The notes below the pieces were generated by a model. That model did no database searches. It was not told the DNA's origin and worked only from the letters and a program-made list of their open reading frames with translations. DNA of 64,000 nucleotides from Dyadobacter sp. CY356 (lineage in GTDB: Bacteria; Bacteroidota; Bacteroidia; Cytophagales; Spirosomataceae), in contig NZ_JAJTSZ010000012.1 of assembly GCF_021440195.1 (NCBI RefSeq), positions 106,579 through 170,578 of the forward strand, in the 5' to 3' direction. The translations under genes were made by a program, and so were the position numbers. Numbering within the stretch: position 1 is the stretch's first letter; each line of letters starts with the position of its first letter. Positions 45,471 to 54,825 of this stretch are shown in pieces.

Positions 45471-46289
45471 ATGTCTATACATAGTTCTGATATAAAACGC
45501 GTTACGACCCACATCATTCAGGAAATGAAAACGCGGGGCGAAAAAATTTCCTGTTTGACTGCTTACGATTATTCCATGGCAGGTATTGTGGATGCAGCCG
45601 GCGTAGAGCTGATTTTGGTTGGCGATTCGGCTTCCAATGTAATGGCGGGTCATGAAACAACATTGCCGATTACGATCGACCAGATGATCTATCACGCCTC
45701 ATCGGTTGTACGCGCTGTGAAGCGTGCTTTGGTGGTTGTGGATTTGCCTTTTGGTTCTTACCAGGGGAACTCGGGAGAAGCGTTACGCTCAGCTATTCGC
45801 ATCATGAAAGAGTCCGGCGCACACGCCGTGAAACTGGAAGGCGGGCTTGAAATAAAGGAATCTGTAATGCGGATTTTGAGTGCCGGCGTTCCTGTTATGG
45901 GACATTTAGGTTTGACCCCACAGTCGATCTACAAATTTGGTACTTACACCGTTCGCGCCAAAGAAGAAGTTGAAGCTAAAAAGCTTTTGGAAGATGCCAA
46001 AATGCTGGATGAAATTGGTTGTTTTTCCGTTGTGCTGGAAAAAATCCCTTCGGCACTTACCAAACTGGTTTCGGAAAGTATCGCCATTCCGACTGTTGGG
46101 ATAGGAGCTGGTCCTCATGCTGACGGACAGATATTGGTTCTGCATGATGTATTGGGAATAAACAAAGGGTTTAAACCACGTTTTCTTCGTCAGTATGCCA
46201 ATTTAAATGACATCATGAACGAGGCAATCACAAATTATATTAAAGACGTTAAAGGCAAATCTTTTCCAAACGAAAAAGAGTCTTATTGA
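45471..46289 (+). CDS. panB: 3-methyl-2-oxobutanoate hydroxymethyltransferase
   Basis: The first committed step of pantothenate synthesis: transfers a hydroxymethyl group from 5,10-methylene-THF to 2-oxoisovalerate, giving ketopantoate. A 272-residue chain with a TIM barrel. Blocks are KISCLTAYDYSMAGIVDAAG, LILVGDSASNVMAGHETTLP (metal-binding Asp), VKLEGG, GHLGLTPQSI and VGIGAGPHADGQILVLHDVLG. No panC or panE is in the window. Confidence 0.95.
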   Translation: MSIHSSDIKRVTTHIIQEMKTRGEKISCLTAYDYSMAGIVDAAGVELILVGDSASNVMAGHETTLPITIDQMIYHASSVVRAVKRALVVVDLPFGSYQGNSGEALRSAIRIMKESGAHAVKLEGGLEIKESVMRILSAGVPVMGHLGLTPQSIYKFGTYTVRAKEEVEAKKLLEDAKMLDEIGCFSVVLEKIPSALTKLVSESIAIPTVGIGAGPHADGQILVLHDVLGINKGFKPRFLRQYANLNDIMNEAITNYIKDVKGKSFPNEKESY

Positions 46290-46342
46290 TCACCTCCCTT
46301 TTGTTTTCTTTTATTAAACAAAAGTTTTAAAAACAGAAAATT

Positions 46343-47074
46343 ATGGCAAAGCGCCCATTTCAGATTATATATGAAGACAATCACTTACTGATTGTCAACA
46401 AAGAACCAGGTATACTTGTGCAGGGCGATTCTACGCGCGACAAGCCGTTACTGGACATGTTGAAGGAATATATAAAAGAAGAATATGACAAACCGGGAGC
46501 AGTGTTTTTAGGAACCGTTCACCGTCTGGACCGTCCGGTTAGCGGATTGGTTGTTTTTGCCAAAACGTCAAAAGCGCTGGAAAGAATGAACGAGATCTTC
46601 CGTAAACGCGACGTTCAAAAAACATATTGGGCAGTTGTAAAAAACCGTCCGCCGGAAAAAAAAGGAAAACTTGTTCACTGGCTAATTAAAGATGAGCAAA
46701 GAAATGTAACCACTGCTTATGATTACGAAGTGCCCGGATCACAGCGTGCTGAGCTTAGCTACAGGCTTCTGGGTGATGTCAACAAATTCAATTTGCTTGA
46801 AGTAACACCGGTAACCGGCCGTCCGCATCAGATCCGCGTTCAGTTGGCCTCTATGGGTTGTCCGATTCGTGGTGATTTGAAATATGGTTATCCAAAACCA
46901 AATCCGGATGCAAGTATAAACCTTCATGCCCGCCGTCTTTTCTTTGAACATCCTGTAAAAAAGGAACCGATTATATGCAAAGCAGGCCTACCAAACGATC
47001 CGTTCTGGGAAGAATTCCTTCCTTTGGATACAGAAGTCATCAAAGCTGATCACCTCGGATTTTTATACGAATAA
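46343..47074 (+). CDS. RluA-family pseudouridine synthase, second copy
   Basis: A 243-residue RNA uridine isomerase. The catalytic block is GTVHRLDRPVSGLVVFAKT with Asp63, and VTPVTGRPHQIRVQLASMG is the other signature. It lacks an S4 domain. It differs clearly from the copy at 28840, so the two likely modify different sites. Confidence 0.92.
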   Translation: MAKRPFQIIYEDNHLLIVNKEPGILVQGDSTRDKPLLDMLKEYIKEEYDKPGAVFLGTVHRLDRPVSGLVVFAKTSKALERMNEIFRKRDVQKTYWAVVKNRPPEKKGKLVHWLIKDEQRNVTTAYDYEVPGSQRAELSYRLLGDVNKFNLLEVTPVTGRPHQIRVQLASMGCPIRGDLKYGYPKPNPDASINLHARRLFFEHPVKKEPIICKAGLPNDPFWEEFLPLDTEVIKADHLGFLYE

Positions 47075-47080
47075 ACCTGT

Positions 47081-47389
47081 ATGATTGAAAAGTTAAAGCA
47101 GCGCTGGAATGTTAAAAATGGATGGGACGTATTAATCATCTTACTGGTTTTTGCCTGTACCGGATTTTCCATTTTATACATCAAGCGCGCACTTTTTAAT
47201 CTGGTTGGCATATCGACAGAAACATCACCGTCCTGGCTTCTCTGGACGGTTAATATCCTGATCATTCTACCTCTTTACCAGGTTGTCTTACTCGCCTGGG
47301 GCTGGATCTGGGGCAGGTTTTCTTTTTTCTGGGAATTCGAGAAAAGAATGTTCCGGAGGATTGGGAGCTGGTTTGGGCGGAAAGGGTAG
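47081..47389 (+). CDS. Small membrane protein (DUF6787-like)
   Basis: A 102-residue protein beginning six bases after the RluA stop codon, so co-transcribed. Two hydrophobic segments (about 16-38 and 55-78) are separated by a polar loop. A basic amphipathic tail follows, GRFSFFWEFEKRMFRRIGSW. The WNVKNGWDVLIILLVFACTG start resembles the small conserved Bacteroidota family I know as DUF6787. Function unknown. Confidence 0.75.
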   Translation: MIEKLKQRWNVKNGWDVLIILLVFACTGFSILYIKRALFNLVGISTETSPSWLLWTVNILIILPLYQVVLLAWGWIWGRFSFFWEFEKRMFRRIGSWFGRKG

Positions 47390-47462
47390 ACTCCTATGAT
47401 ATAATTATACAAACGCTTTACTCTTCAATTGATTAACTTCTAAATTAAAATATTTGTAAAAA

Positions 47463-47493
47463 TTGTAACCTCTTGGGTTTCACTGTATCTTTG
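47463..47493 (+). promoter_or_regulatory. Promoter for higBA, almost leaderless
   Basis: TTG (47463-47465), a 20-base spacer and TATCTTTG (47486-47493) fit the consensus exactly. The higB ATG at 47499 is only five bases after the -7 box, so transcription would begin at or just after the start codon. Confidence 0.55.
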
Positions 47494-47498
47494 TAATA

Positions 47499-47780
47499 AT
47501 GATTGAAACCATTGCGCATAAAGGGCTTCGGTTACTTTGGGAAAAGAATAATCCTTCCAAGTTACCCGCTGAACAAGTGGAAAAGATCAAACGTATTTTG
47601 TCGGTTTTAAATACCGCAAAAACACTTGATCCGATTAAAGCAATTCCAGGCTATCGGTTACATCAATTAAGTGGTGATTTGAAAGGATACTGGGCAATTT
47701 GGGTTACAGGCAATTATCGGATTGTATTCCAGTTTGAAGAAGACAATGTATTTGATATCAACTATATTGATTATCACTAA
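47499..47780 (+). CDS. higB: HigB-type RelE-family toxin
   Basis: A 93-residue mRNA interferase of the HigB/RelE superfamily. Motifs: IAHKGLRLLWEKNNPSKLPA near the N-terminus, IPGYRLHQLSGDLKGYWAIW in the middle, then NYRIVFQFEEDNVFDINYID. These fit HigB, a ribosome-dependent toxin that cuts mRNA. The antitoxin gene follows 11 bases later, the order typical of higBA. Confidence 0.92.
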   Translation: MIETIAHKGLRLLWEKNNPSKLPAEQVEKIKRILSVLNTAKTLDPIKAIPGYRLHQLSGDLKGYWAIWVTGNYRIVFQFEEDNVFDINYIDYH

Positions 47781-47791
47781 AATAAACAGTA

Positions 47792-48088
47792 ATGGAAAGT
47801 GAAATGAAACCGGTACACCCTGGTGCCGTTTTGCGGGAAGATGTTTTAAAAGAAATGAAAATATCCATCACAAAAGCGGCCAGGGAGTTAAACGTCAGCA
47901 GGAAACAGTTATCAGAAATTGTTAATGAAACATCTTCTATATCTGCTGAAATGGCAGTACGGCTTGAAAGTGGATTTGGAATCAACGCGGAATTTTGGCT
48001 GGATATGCAGAAAAACTTTGACATTTGGAAGGTCAAAAGTAGCGGCCGTGTCCAGGGCATTCACCGTATTCTGTCACAAGCGGTTTAA
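47792..48088 (+). CDS. higA: HigA-type antitoxin with HTH
   Basis: A 98-residue XRE-type protein. It begins KPVHPGAVLREDVLKEMKIS and contains the helix-turn-helix ITKAARELNVSRKQLSEIVN, then ISAEMAVRLESGFGINAEFW. It should bind HigB and repress the shared promoter. Met1 or Met5 could start it. The pair seems intact. Confidence 0.93.
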   Translation: MESEMKPVHPGAVLREDVLKEMKISITKAARELNVSRKQLSEIVNETSSISAEMAVRLESGFGINAEFWLDMQKNFDIWKVKSSGRVQGIHRILSQAV

Positions 48089-48135
48089 ACGGGCACAAAT
48101 CTTAATTTATGTATTTAGCTTAAACCAGATTAACC

Positions 48136-48267
48136 TCACCCCGCACTAAGCAATAAAACAACCACTATATTCACCCCAAAACCAATACGCCAGTTAGTCC
48201 AAACCTTACGCTGTTTAATCTTTTTAGCGTTTTTGGAATAACTTGCGTTATAGGCAGGCTGCTCATC
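48136..48267 (-). other. Protein-like open frame after DUF5723, no start codon
   Basis: This frame on the minus strand reads DEQPAYNASYSKNAKKIKQR, then KVWTNWRIGFGVNIVVVLLL, SAG and stop. It overlaps the last codons of the DUF5723 gene but has no ATG, GTG or TTG after its last in-frame stop. Deleting one G from the GGG just before the DUF5723 stop would join it in frame as a C-terminal extension. Either a small gene was broken or this is chance. Confidence 0.25.
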
Positions 48268-49690
48268 CCTTCTTCTTCCACCCCTTCAATTTCCATGCAC
48301 TCACGCCAACATAAGCCATACTTCCTCTCGCTCCACCACTTTTCATCAGTCCATTAATATTACTAAATCCAATAAAAATCGGCCCGAAATGCGCCAGAGC
48401 CCCGATCGCTACTCTTTTGTTCCCCTGAATAAACGAGATTGGAAAAGCAAAGTCAGAATCTTCATCCTCAAAACGTGGCGTGATGGTAAAAACGTTAGGT
48501 TGGGCCACACCAAGTATATTATCCGATTGTTCTTTAAAACGTTTTGTCTGGGATAACGTAACAAAAAAACCTTTTACCAATTGCACATCCGCTTCCCAAT
48601 GTACCGCTTGCGGCAATTTCACTTTACTATTAAAAGTCGTATCAGAGCTTGCCGGATACAAATTCATGAGTCCGTCAGCACCTTCATTACCAATTATTTC
48701 CAGTTCCTTTTGACCGATGATCGTTTGTTCCTGCTGCCCGCCGATAACCCGGCTTCCGGTTGTTTTGTATTTTATGGATCCTATATCAGTTAATGACGCT
48801 GCAAGGCGCAGAATGTATTTCGGATTCTGGTCGAACGCCTCATCTTTATTTTGCCAATAATTACCTAACTCATAAGTCACACCCAGATCATATGCCCAAC
48901 CTGCTGCATATTTATCAGAATTGAACAAATCGCCTAATTTCATTTTTTGATTTTGCTGGCTATATCCGGTTTCATATGAAAAATTATTCAAGACCAGTTC
49001 ACTTTCATCTTGCGATCCGGTTACTTTTCTAACCTGGAAATTATCAACAGATCCTTTCAGATACCCGATTCTGGCACCAAAAATCCTTTTTCCAGTTGCT
49101 CCCACACGTAATTTATGCGCATCCAGATCAAGCAACTGTACCCCATAAGAAAAACTCATTTCAGAAAAACTCTGCTGAACCAAATTGAATTTTCCCCAGT
49201 CCGTACTTGCCACATTGTCCATTCCGGTATCCAGCCGTTTGAAATAAAGATTCCGGATATCATCCGGCACATTATTTCCTGTAACAAAACCTCTGGTTCT
49301 AAACTGAATGGCAACACCCTGATATTTTCCAATAGAAAACATGGCCGACGGCCACCGGATTTCACTGGTCAGATATATCGGATCTTTGTCAGTAAGCGAG
49401 CCCATGGTACGCGAACGGCCATATAATTCATCTTTGGAATGTGCGGCCAAAAGTGGATAGAAAAGAGAGTTTTTGCCTAAAAAAACAAAATAGCGGTGAT
49501 TGATACTGCTTCCGATCGTACCAATGTTGACCTGCCACTTAAATCTTGAACCGGCAATAGCCGATGGATTTTCCGTCGCCCGGTATAGTCCGCCATAATT
49601 ACTTGCAGCAAGACCCGGTATTTGTTGTGCGTAAGCTGATTTTGCCAGAAGGCCAAGTGTTATTGTTAGGTAGTAAAGTTGCTTTTTCAA
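48263..49690 (-). CDS. DUF5723-family outer membrane protein
   Basis: A 475-residue protein with a signal peptide (LYYLTITLGLLAKSAYAQ). It begins with the DUF5723 hallmark IPGLAASNYGGLYRATENPS, then FKWQVNIGTIGSSINHRYFV. The rest is a long series of barrel-like beta strands. Its start overlaps the recQ stop by four bases (ATGA), so it is translated from the recQ transcript. The family is a Bacteroidota outer-membrane barrel of unknown function. Confidence 0.85.
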   Translation of the reverse strand: MKKQLYYLTITLGLLAKSAYAQQIPGLAASNYGGLYRATENPSAIAGSRFKWQVNIGTIGSSINHRYFVFLGKNSLFYPLLAAHSKDELYGRSRTMGSLTDKDPIYLTSEIRWPSAMFSIGKYQGVAIQFRTRGFVTGNNVPDDIRNLYFKRLDTGMDNVASTDWGKFNLVQQSFSEMSFSYGVQLLDLDAHKLRVGATGKRIFGARIGYLKGSVDNFQVRKVTGSQDESELVLNNFSYETGYSQQNQKMKLGDLFNSDKYAAGWAYDLGVTYELGNYWQNKDEAFDQNPKYILRLAASLTDIGSIKYKTTGSRVIGGQQEQTIIGQKELEIIGNEGADGLMNLYPASSDTTFNSKVKLPQAVHWEADVQLVKGFFVTLSQTKRFKEQSDNILGVAQPNVFTITPRFEDEDSDFAFPISFIQGNKRVAIGALAHFGPIFIGFSNINGLMKSGGARGSMAYVGVSAWKLKGWKKKG

Positions 49691-51612
49691 GAATGATACT
49701 TGCTGTTTAAGGTCAGTTTCCCAACCTGGTCATAGTTTATAATTTCTTCGTCAATCAAATATCTTAACGTTTGCAGAAAAGGTTTTTCATCTACATTTTC
49801 AAATATCTGGCTCAAAGCCCGGGGCGTAACGGATCCGAAACTTTTCAAATAAAGCAAGATCTGGTTTCCCAATTCTTCATCAACTTCCGGCTTCGGTTCA
49901 TTCTTTTTGTTTTTCAGACAAACGTCACAAACCCCACAATCTTTTCCATCCATTTCATTGAAATATTCCAATAAAAGTATGGTCCGGCAACGGTTTTTGT
50001 TTGAGGCATACTGAATAACCGCCCGGGCTTTCTGCCTGTCGCGCTCACGCCTCCTTTCGATTTCAAAAACATTGAGCGGCAATTGTTCCGCATCATATCT
50101 TGGTGTCAGGAAAGTGAGCTGCGGTTTATCTCTTCTGGGTTCATAATCCGCAATACCGCGTTCTTTGAGAAACGACAGTTTTTTAATGATTTCAGATTCT
50201 GTTGCAAAATAAATTTGCCCCAGCTCAGTTTCGGAAATCCGGACATACTCTGTAAAAAGTTCTCCCCCATAAATCCTGAGCAACAATTTCACAAACGAAT
50301 CAAACTCGGGATTACGTATCTGAAAATCGTATAATTGCCGGTTATCTACTTCAAAATGCAGTCGGGCAGGATTATTAAAATTCTCACTCAATTGAATAAA
50401 ACCTTCCTCTTCCAGCAGCTTTAAAGCATAATGTGTCTCATTTACAACAAGGCCAAAAGTCCCCGTAAACTTTTGTATATCAAAATCATAAGCCGAAAAC
50501 TCGCCGCCGCCAACATGGATTTTGTAATAATTTGCCAAAGACTGGTAAACACGTCTTAAAACATCCATGGGAGGATATTTTTTTTCCACATTTTCCGCCA
50601 GCTCTTCCAGATCAATTTTATTAAAAAGTGCTACTGCAAATGCTTTTTGCTCATCACGCCCGGCACGGCCGGCTTCCTGGTAATAGGCTTCCAGATTATC
50701 CGGTAAGTCAAAATGAACCACGGCCCGTACATCGGGCTTATCGATTCCCATACCAAAAGCATTGGTGGCCACCACAACCCGAACCTGGTTTTTCAGCCAT
50801 GCCGTTTGCCGGTCTGATCTTTCTTTATAAGGTAAACCCGCATTATATCCAGCCGCACGAAGGCCTTGTTTTGTGAGCCAGTCAGCCAATTCCTTGGTAC
50901 GTTTTCTGGTTCTGACATAGACAATGGCAGTACCGGGCACATTTTTGAGAATCTGTAACAATTTCCTTTCCTTATTTTCTTCCAAAAAAGTAGAATACGA
51001 CAAATTTGCCCTTGCAAATGACTGTCTGAAAACCCTGACAGGTTTCATTTCCAGTTTGTCAATAATATCAATCTGAACCTGTTCCGTGGCAGTGGCGGTT
51101 AACGCCATTACCGGCACTTTGGGAATCAGTAATCGGAATTCGGAAATTAACAGATAAGATGGGCGAAAATCATAACCCCAGGCAGAAATACAATGTGCCT
51201 CATCCACAGCCAGCAGACAAACTTTCATTTGCTTAGTCCGCTCAATCATAATCTCCGTACGAAGGCGCTCAGGAGAAACGTATAAAAACTTCGTTTGTCC
51301 ATGAATACAATTGTCGAGCGTGATATCAATTTCGTGCCGGTTCATACCGGAATGAATTGCCGCCGCCGGAATATCACGTCTTTTCAATTGTTCCACCTGA
51401 TCTTTCATTAACGCAATAAGTGGCGTTACTACAATACAAATACCCTCCATCGTCATCACCGGAACCTGAAAACAGATCGATTTTCCACCACCCGTTGGCA
51501 GCAGCAAAAGCGTATCATTTCCGTCCAGGACCGACCGGATGGCTTCTTCCTGCACAGGCCGAAACTGGTCATAGCCCCAGTATTGTTTCAGGACAGCTTG
51601 AAGGTTACTCAT
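49687..51612 (-). CDS. recQ: ATP-dependent DNA helicase RecQ
   Basis: A 641-residue 3'-5' helicase for repair and recombination. Walker A LPTGGGKSICFQ is at 38-49, the DEAH box in AVDEAHCISAWGYDFRPSY, motif V/VI in VVATNAFGMGIDKPDVRAVV and YYQEAGRAGRD. The RecQ-Ct zinc module is present (CRTILLLEYF and CGVCDVCLKN). No HRDC domain follows; the tail (YLKSFGSVTPRALSQIFENV) looks like a short winged helix instead. The DUF5723 gene overlaps its end. Confidence 0.95.
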   Translation of the reverse strand: MSNLQAVLKQYWGYDQFRPVQEEAIRSVLDGNDTLLLLPTGGGKSICFQVPVMTMEGICIVVTPLIALMKDQVEQLKRRDIPAAAIHSGMNRHEIDITLDNCIHGQTKFLYVSPERLRTEIMIERTKQMKVCLLAVDEAHCISAWGYDFRPSYLLISEFRLLIPKVPVMALTATATEQVQIDIIDKLEMKPVRVFRQSFARANLSYSTFLEENKERKLLQILKNVPGTAIVYVRTRKRTKELADWLTKQGLRAAGYNAGLPYKERSDRQTAWLKNQVRVVVATNAFGMGIDKPDVRAVVHFDLPDNLEAYYQEAGRAGRDEQKAFAVALFNKIDLEELAENVEKKYPPMDVLRRVYQSLANYYKIHVGGGEFSAYDFDIQKFTGTFGLVVNETHYALKLLEEEGFIQLSENFNNPARLHFEVDNRQLYDFQIRNPEFDSFVKLLLRIYGGELFTEYVRISETELGQIYFATESEIIKKLSFLKERGIADYEPRRDKPQLTFLTPRYDAEQLPLNVFEIERRRERDRQKARAVIQYASNKNRCRTILLLEYFNEMDGKDCGVCDVCLKNKKNEPKPEVDEELGNQILLYLKSFGSVTPRALSQIFENVDEKPFLQTLRYLIDEEIINYDQVGKLTLNSKYHS

Positions 51613-51773
51613 AGTATGCGTTTACAAAAGACTTGTGCTAACAACGCGCAAATTACTAAATTCAATGGAGTGATCGTTTCGAAAAAATTCGGTCGGGTTA
51701 AAAACTAAGGTTGTGCTTTCTTCGTTTTTTAGCCGAAACCACTAACTTTACAATCTATTTTTAACAGATTTCT

Positions 51774-53048
51774 ATGCGCACGCTCCTCTTTCTGATTACA
51801 TTAGTTTCATTGTCTGGCTGCTCGGTTTCCCATTATTTAAATCATGAAATAAAAAATTCCCCGGTTTTAAGTCAACAGCATACCGGTGTATCTATTAAAA
51901 ATCTGACAGGCGATAAGGCATTAGGTTCTTATCAATCCGACAAATATTTTAATCCGGCTTCCAATACAAAATTATTCAGTTTCTATGCTGGTTTATGCGC
52001 ATTGGGCGATTCGCTGCCCGGAATTGAATATCTGGAATGGGGCGAATTATTGATAATCCGCGGAACTGGTGATCCGTCTCTGTTGCATCCTGACCTTCCC
52101 AAAAGTGCTGTTATCGATTTTTTGAAAAGCAGAAAAGAACAGATATTTTTCTCTCCTGTCAATTTTAAAGATGAAAGATATGGGCCAGGCTGGGCGTGGA
52201 GCGATTATAATGATTACTATCAGCCGGAAATTTCCTCGATGCCGGTTTATGGAAACATAGTCCGCTTTACAGGCATAACGGACAAAATCTTCAAAGTAAG
52301 GCCGGCTTTCTGGAATAAGTCTATGGTGGCCGACACATCCATTCAAGGTATTAAAAGAGAAGAGTTCCAGAATACATTTCATTATTCCGAAAAAGCCATA
52401 ACGTCAGGAAAATCAGTTGATATCCCGGTTCGTATGTCCGATCAGGTTACCGTTCAGCTTTTGAGTGAGGCCTTGAAAAAGGAAATCAAGCTGATTCATA
52501 TTCCGCTCAGTATTGAGCTGAAAACCGTTTACAGTATCCCTTCTGATTCTTTATACAGACGAATGATGTATGTCAGTGACAATATGCTTGCTGATCAGCT
52601 GATGCTTTTGTATGCCTCAGCGAAAGGTCTGCCTTTAAACACGGAGCAGGCAATCAGTCATATGACAAAAAATTACCTGAGTGATTTGCCTGATAGTCTG
52701 GTCTGGAAAGATGGCTCAGGATTAAGCCGTTATAATCTTTTTACGCCAAGAACAATTACTGCTCTGTTACAGAAGATTTATGCAAAAGTGCCGCAGGAGC
52801 GTTTATTCAAAATTTTGCCAAATGGTGGAAGTACAGGAAACTTACGGAATTCTTTTAAAGGTGAAGCACCTTTTGTTTTTGCCAAAAGCGGAAGTTTCAG
52901 TAATAATTATAATTTGAGCGGTTATCTGCTTACCAAAAAGGGCAAGATGATGACTTTCAGTTTTATGAACAACAATTTCGCTCATCCATCGTCGGAGGTG
53001 CGGAAGGAGGTTGAAAGGATTTTAACTGAAATTCACCGTAAGTTTTAA
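51774..53048 (+). CDS. D-alanyl-D-alanine carboxypeptidase, PBP4 type, lipoprotein
   Basis: A 424-residue peptidase S13 protein that trims or cuts peptidoglycan cross-links. Lipoprotein signal LVSLSGC with Cys16. Catalytic motifs are SxxK as SNTK (Ser63, Lys66), SxN as SDN in MYVSDNMLADQL, and KTG-like KSG in FVFAKSGSFSNNY. It is somewhat shorter than E. coli DacB (477), probably with a smaller insert domain. It is convergent with the next gene (7-base gap). Confidence 0.93.
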   Translation: MRTLLFLITLVSLSGCSVSHYLNHEIKNSPVLSQQHTGVSIKNLTGDKALGSYQSDKYFNPASNTKLFSFYAGLCALGDSLPGIEYLEWGELLIIRGTGDPSLLHPDLPKSAVIDFLKSRKEQIFFSPVNFKDERYGPGWAWSDYNDYYQPEISSMPVYGNIVRFTGITDKIFKVRPAFWNKSMVADTSIQGIKREEFQNTFHYSEKAITSGKSVDIPVRMSDQVTVQLLSEALKKEIKLIHIPLSIELKTVYSIPSDSLYRRMMYVSDNMLADQLMLLYASAKGLPLNTEQAISHMTKNYLSDLPDSLVWKDGSGLSRYNLFTPRTITALLQKIYAKVPQERLFKILPNGGSTGNLRNSFKGEAPFVFAKSGSFSNNYNLSGYLLTKKGKMMTFSFMNNNFAHPSSEVRKEVERILTEIHRKF

Positions 53049-53055
53049 GACAGAA

Positions 53056-54753
53056 TCATTCTTCTGTCCAGGTTTTATTGGTACAAAAAATCGTATTTTT
53101 TCCGCCTTTTCTTACCAATAAATAAATCCTGTAAAACCCGGGCTCTACGGTTGCCGTATGAAAAGAGGCATAGGCTCCTTTGTTGAAATACATCATTCTG
53201 CGCAGTGTTGTTTTAATTGGCACGGCAGACTGCGTTTGTGGAGCGGCGTAGGTATGCTTATTGGATTTCAAAATCACATAAGCACCATCTGAATAATCCT
53301 TCTCTGCCGCAAAAGAGCCATTTTCAAAATTCACGACCAGATAATTACCTTCTTTTTTGACGATATCAGGCTGATAAATTTTCGAGCAAGTTACAGAATC
53401 AGAAAGATTTCGTGGATTCCATCCTTCCGCCAACGGATCATCGGAATGATAATATGCACGTATTTTTTCAAAATGTGCCTGATCCATTGAAAACATTCTA
53501 ATACCCAACCAATCTGCGTTATAACGCGCGTTAAATTCTTGAACGATTGCTAACCGGCGATTATTAACGGCCAGCACAAAATTACTATCAAGGATAATCA
53601 AGTTTAAAAAGATCGTTAACGGAACCAATGATGTGATAGCGATACGAAGTTTTTGCCGGGACGTTAAAGACAGCAGACCAAAATACAGCGCAATACACCA
53701 AAGCGTGGAATACATCCGGTAACGGCCTTTGAACATACCTTCAAAAGTGTCGGTTGGGATACGTTTGTAGACCAAAGCCAAGGTCGTGATAGCTACAAAA
53801 GCCAGAATTCCTAATGAAAATAATGCACCAGGATTGACGTAATCAGTTTTCCGCCAGGCAGCGTTCCAAAGTGATATCCATTGTTTTCTAAATAAAAACA
53901 AAACGGAAAAGATCAGAACAAATCCAAAAACCACTGCCGTCGTTAAAACCGGAGAGGATCCATCATAAGCTGAAATGGTTGCGATGGAGCCGATAAAACC
54001 AAAGTATCCCAGAAAACCTTCCTTTACCTGTTTTGGATTTGAGAAATCAAGATTTTGAGTAATTGGCGTGAAGTCAATAAAATAGATAATGGCGATAACA
54101 GCCGAGACAAAAACGGTTATGAAAAAATCCCTTTTCCGCCCCATGAGCCAGGCGATCAAACCGATAACCGGAAAAACCATGAGGCCGTTACCATAGGTAA
54201 ACGTGGCGATAACCGCGAAAATAAGGGCTATATAATGTTTTTGAGGATGATGTGTTGCAAAGTAAACAGCACTTATTACAAACAATAAAACACCATAATT
54301 ACAAAGAGAACTGACGCCCCAGAAAATATTTTCAAAAGACTGAATATTGAACCAGAGCCACATCACCGGCACAAAATACCACAAGGACAAATGCAGCTTT
54401 TTAAACACATAATAAAAAACATATGCGCAGCCAGTCCAACAGATGTTGGCCACAATCATAGGCCAGACCAGATTTATTCTTCCAAAAACGGAATGCAGTA
54501 AAAGAATAATGGAACGGGAAAAAACAAGGCGGTGTTCGGGAAAAAGTTCGGTTAGCCGGCGCCAGCGGTCCGGCCAGGATGCATCTTCAAAACCAGGAAT
54601 AATTCCCAAAATTAAAATATCGTCAAAGGCAACATAATTGATATTCAAAGCTATGACTTTGAAAACAAAAATGTAAATAATTACAGGAATCAGGCAAAAG
54701 ACTAGTGCCAGCCAGGTTTTAGTCCGCGCAAAATCCAGGAAAGCTTTAAACAT
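53056..54753 (-). CDS. Polytopic membrane protein, possible GT-C glycosyltransferase
   Basis: A 565-residue protein with about ten hydrophobic spans over the first 420 residues and a C-terminal beta-rich soluble domain of about 140. The first extracytoplasmic loop has an acidic motif (NYVAFDDILILGIIPGFEDA), then WRRLTELFPEHRLVFSR. An acidic residue pair in this place is typical of GT-C lipid-linked sugar transferases, so I infer that fold; no family is recognised. It lies 72 bases downstream of the MORN-like gene on the same strand. Confidence 0.65.
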   Translation of the reverse strand: MFKAFLDFARTKTWLALVFCLIPVIIYIFVFKVIALNINYVAFDDILILGIIPGFEDASWPDRWRRLTELFPEHRLVFSRSIILLLHSVFGRINLVWPMIVANICWTGCAYVFYYVFKKLHLSLWYFVPVMWLWFNIQSFENIFWGVSSLCNYGVLLFVISAVYFATHHPQKHYIALIFAVIATFTYGNGLMVFPVIGLIAWLMGRKRDFFITVFVSAVIAIIYFIDFTPITQNLDFSNPKQVKEGFLGYFGFIGSIATISAYDGSSPVLTTAVVFGFVLIFSVLFLFRKQWISLWNAAWRKTDYVNPGALFSLGILAFVAITTLALVYKRIPTDTFEGMFKGRYRMYSTLWCIALYFGLLSLTSRQKLRIAITSLVPLTIFLNLIILDSNFVLAVNNRRLAIVQEFNARYNADWLGIRMFSMDQAHFEKIRAYYHSDDPLAEGWNPRNLSDSVTCSKIYQPDIVKKEGNYLVVNFENGSFAAEKDYSDGAYVILKSNKHTYAAPQTQSAVPIKTTLRRMMYFNKGAYASFHTATVEPGFYRIYLLVRKGGKNTIFCTNKTWTEE

Positions 54754-54825
54754 AAATGAAGTAGCTCGTATCGATCAAAGACACGAATAAAACAGAAAGA
54801 GGGGAATTTCCCCTCATGATCCTTA

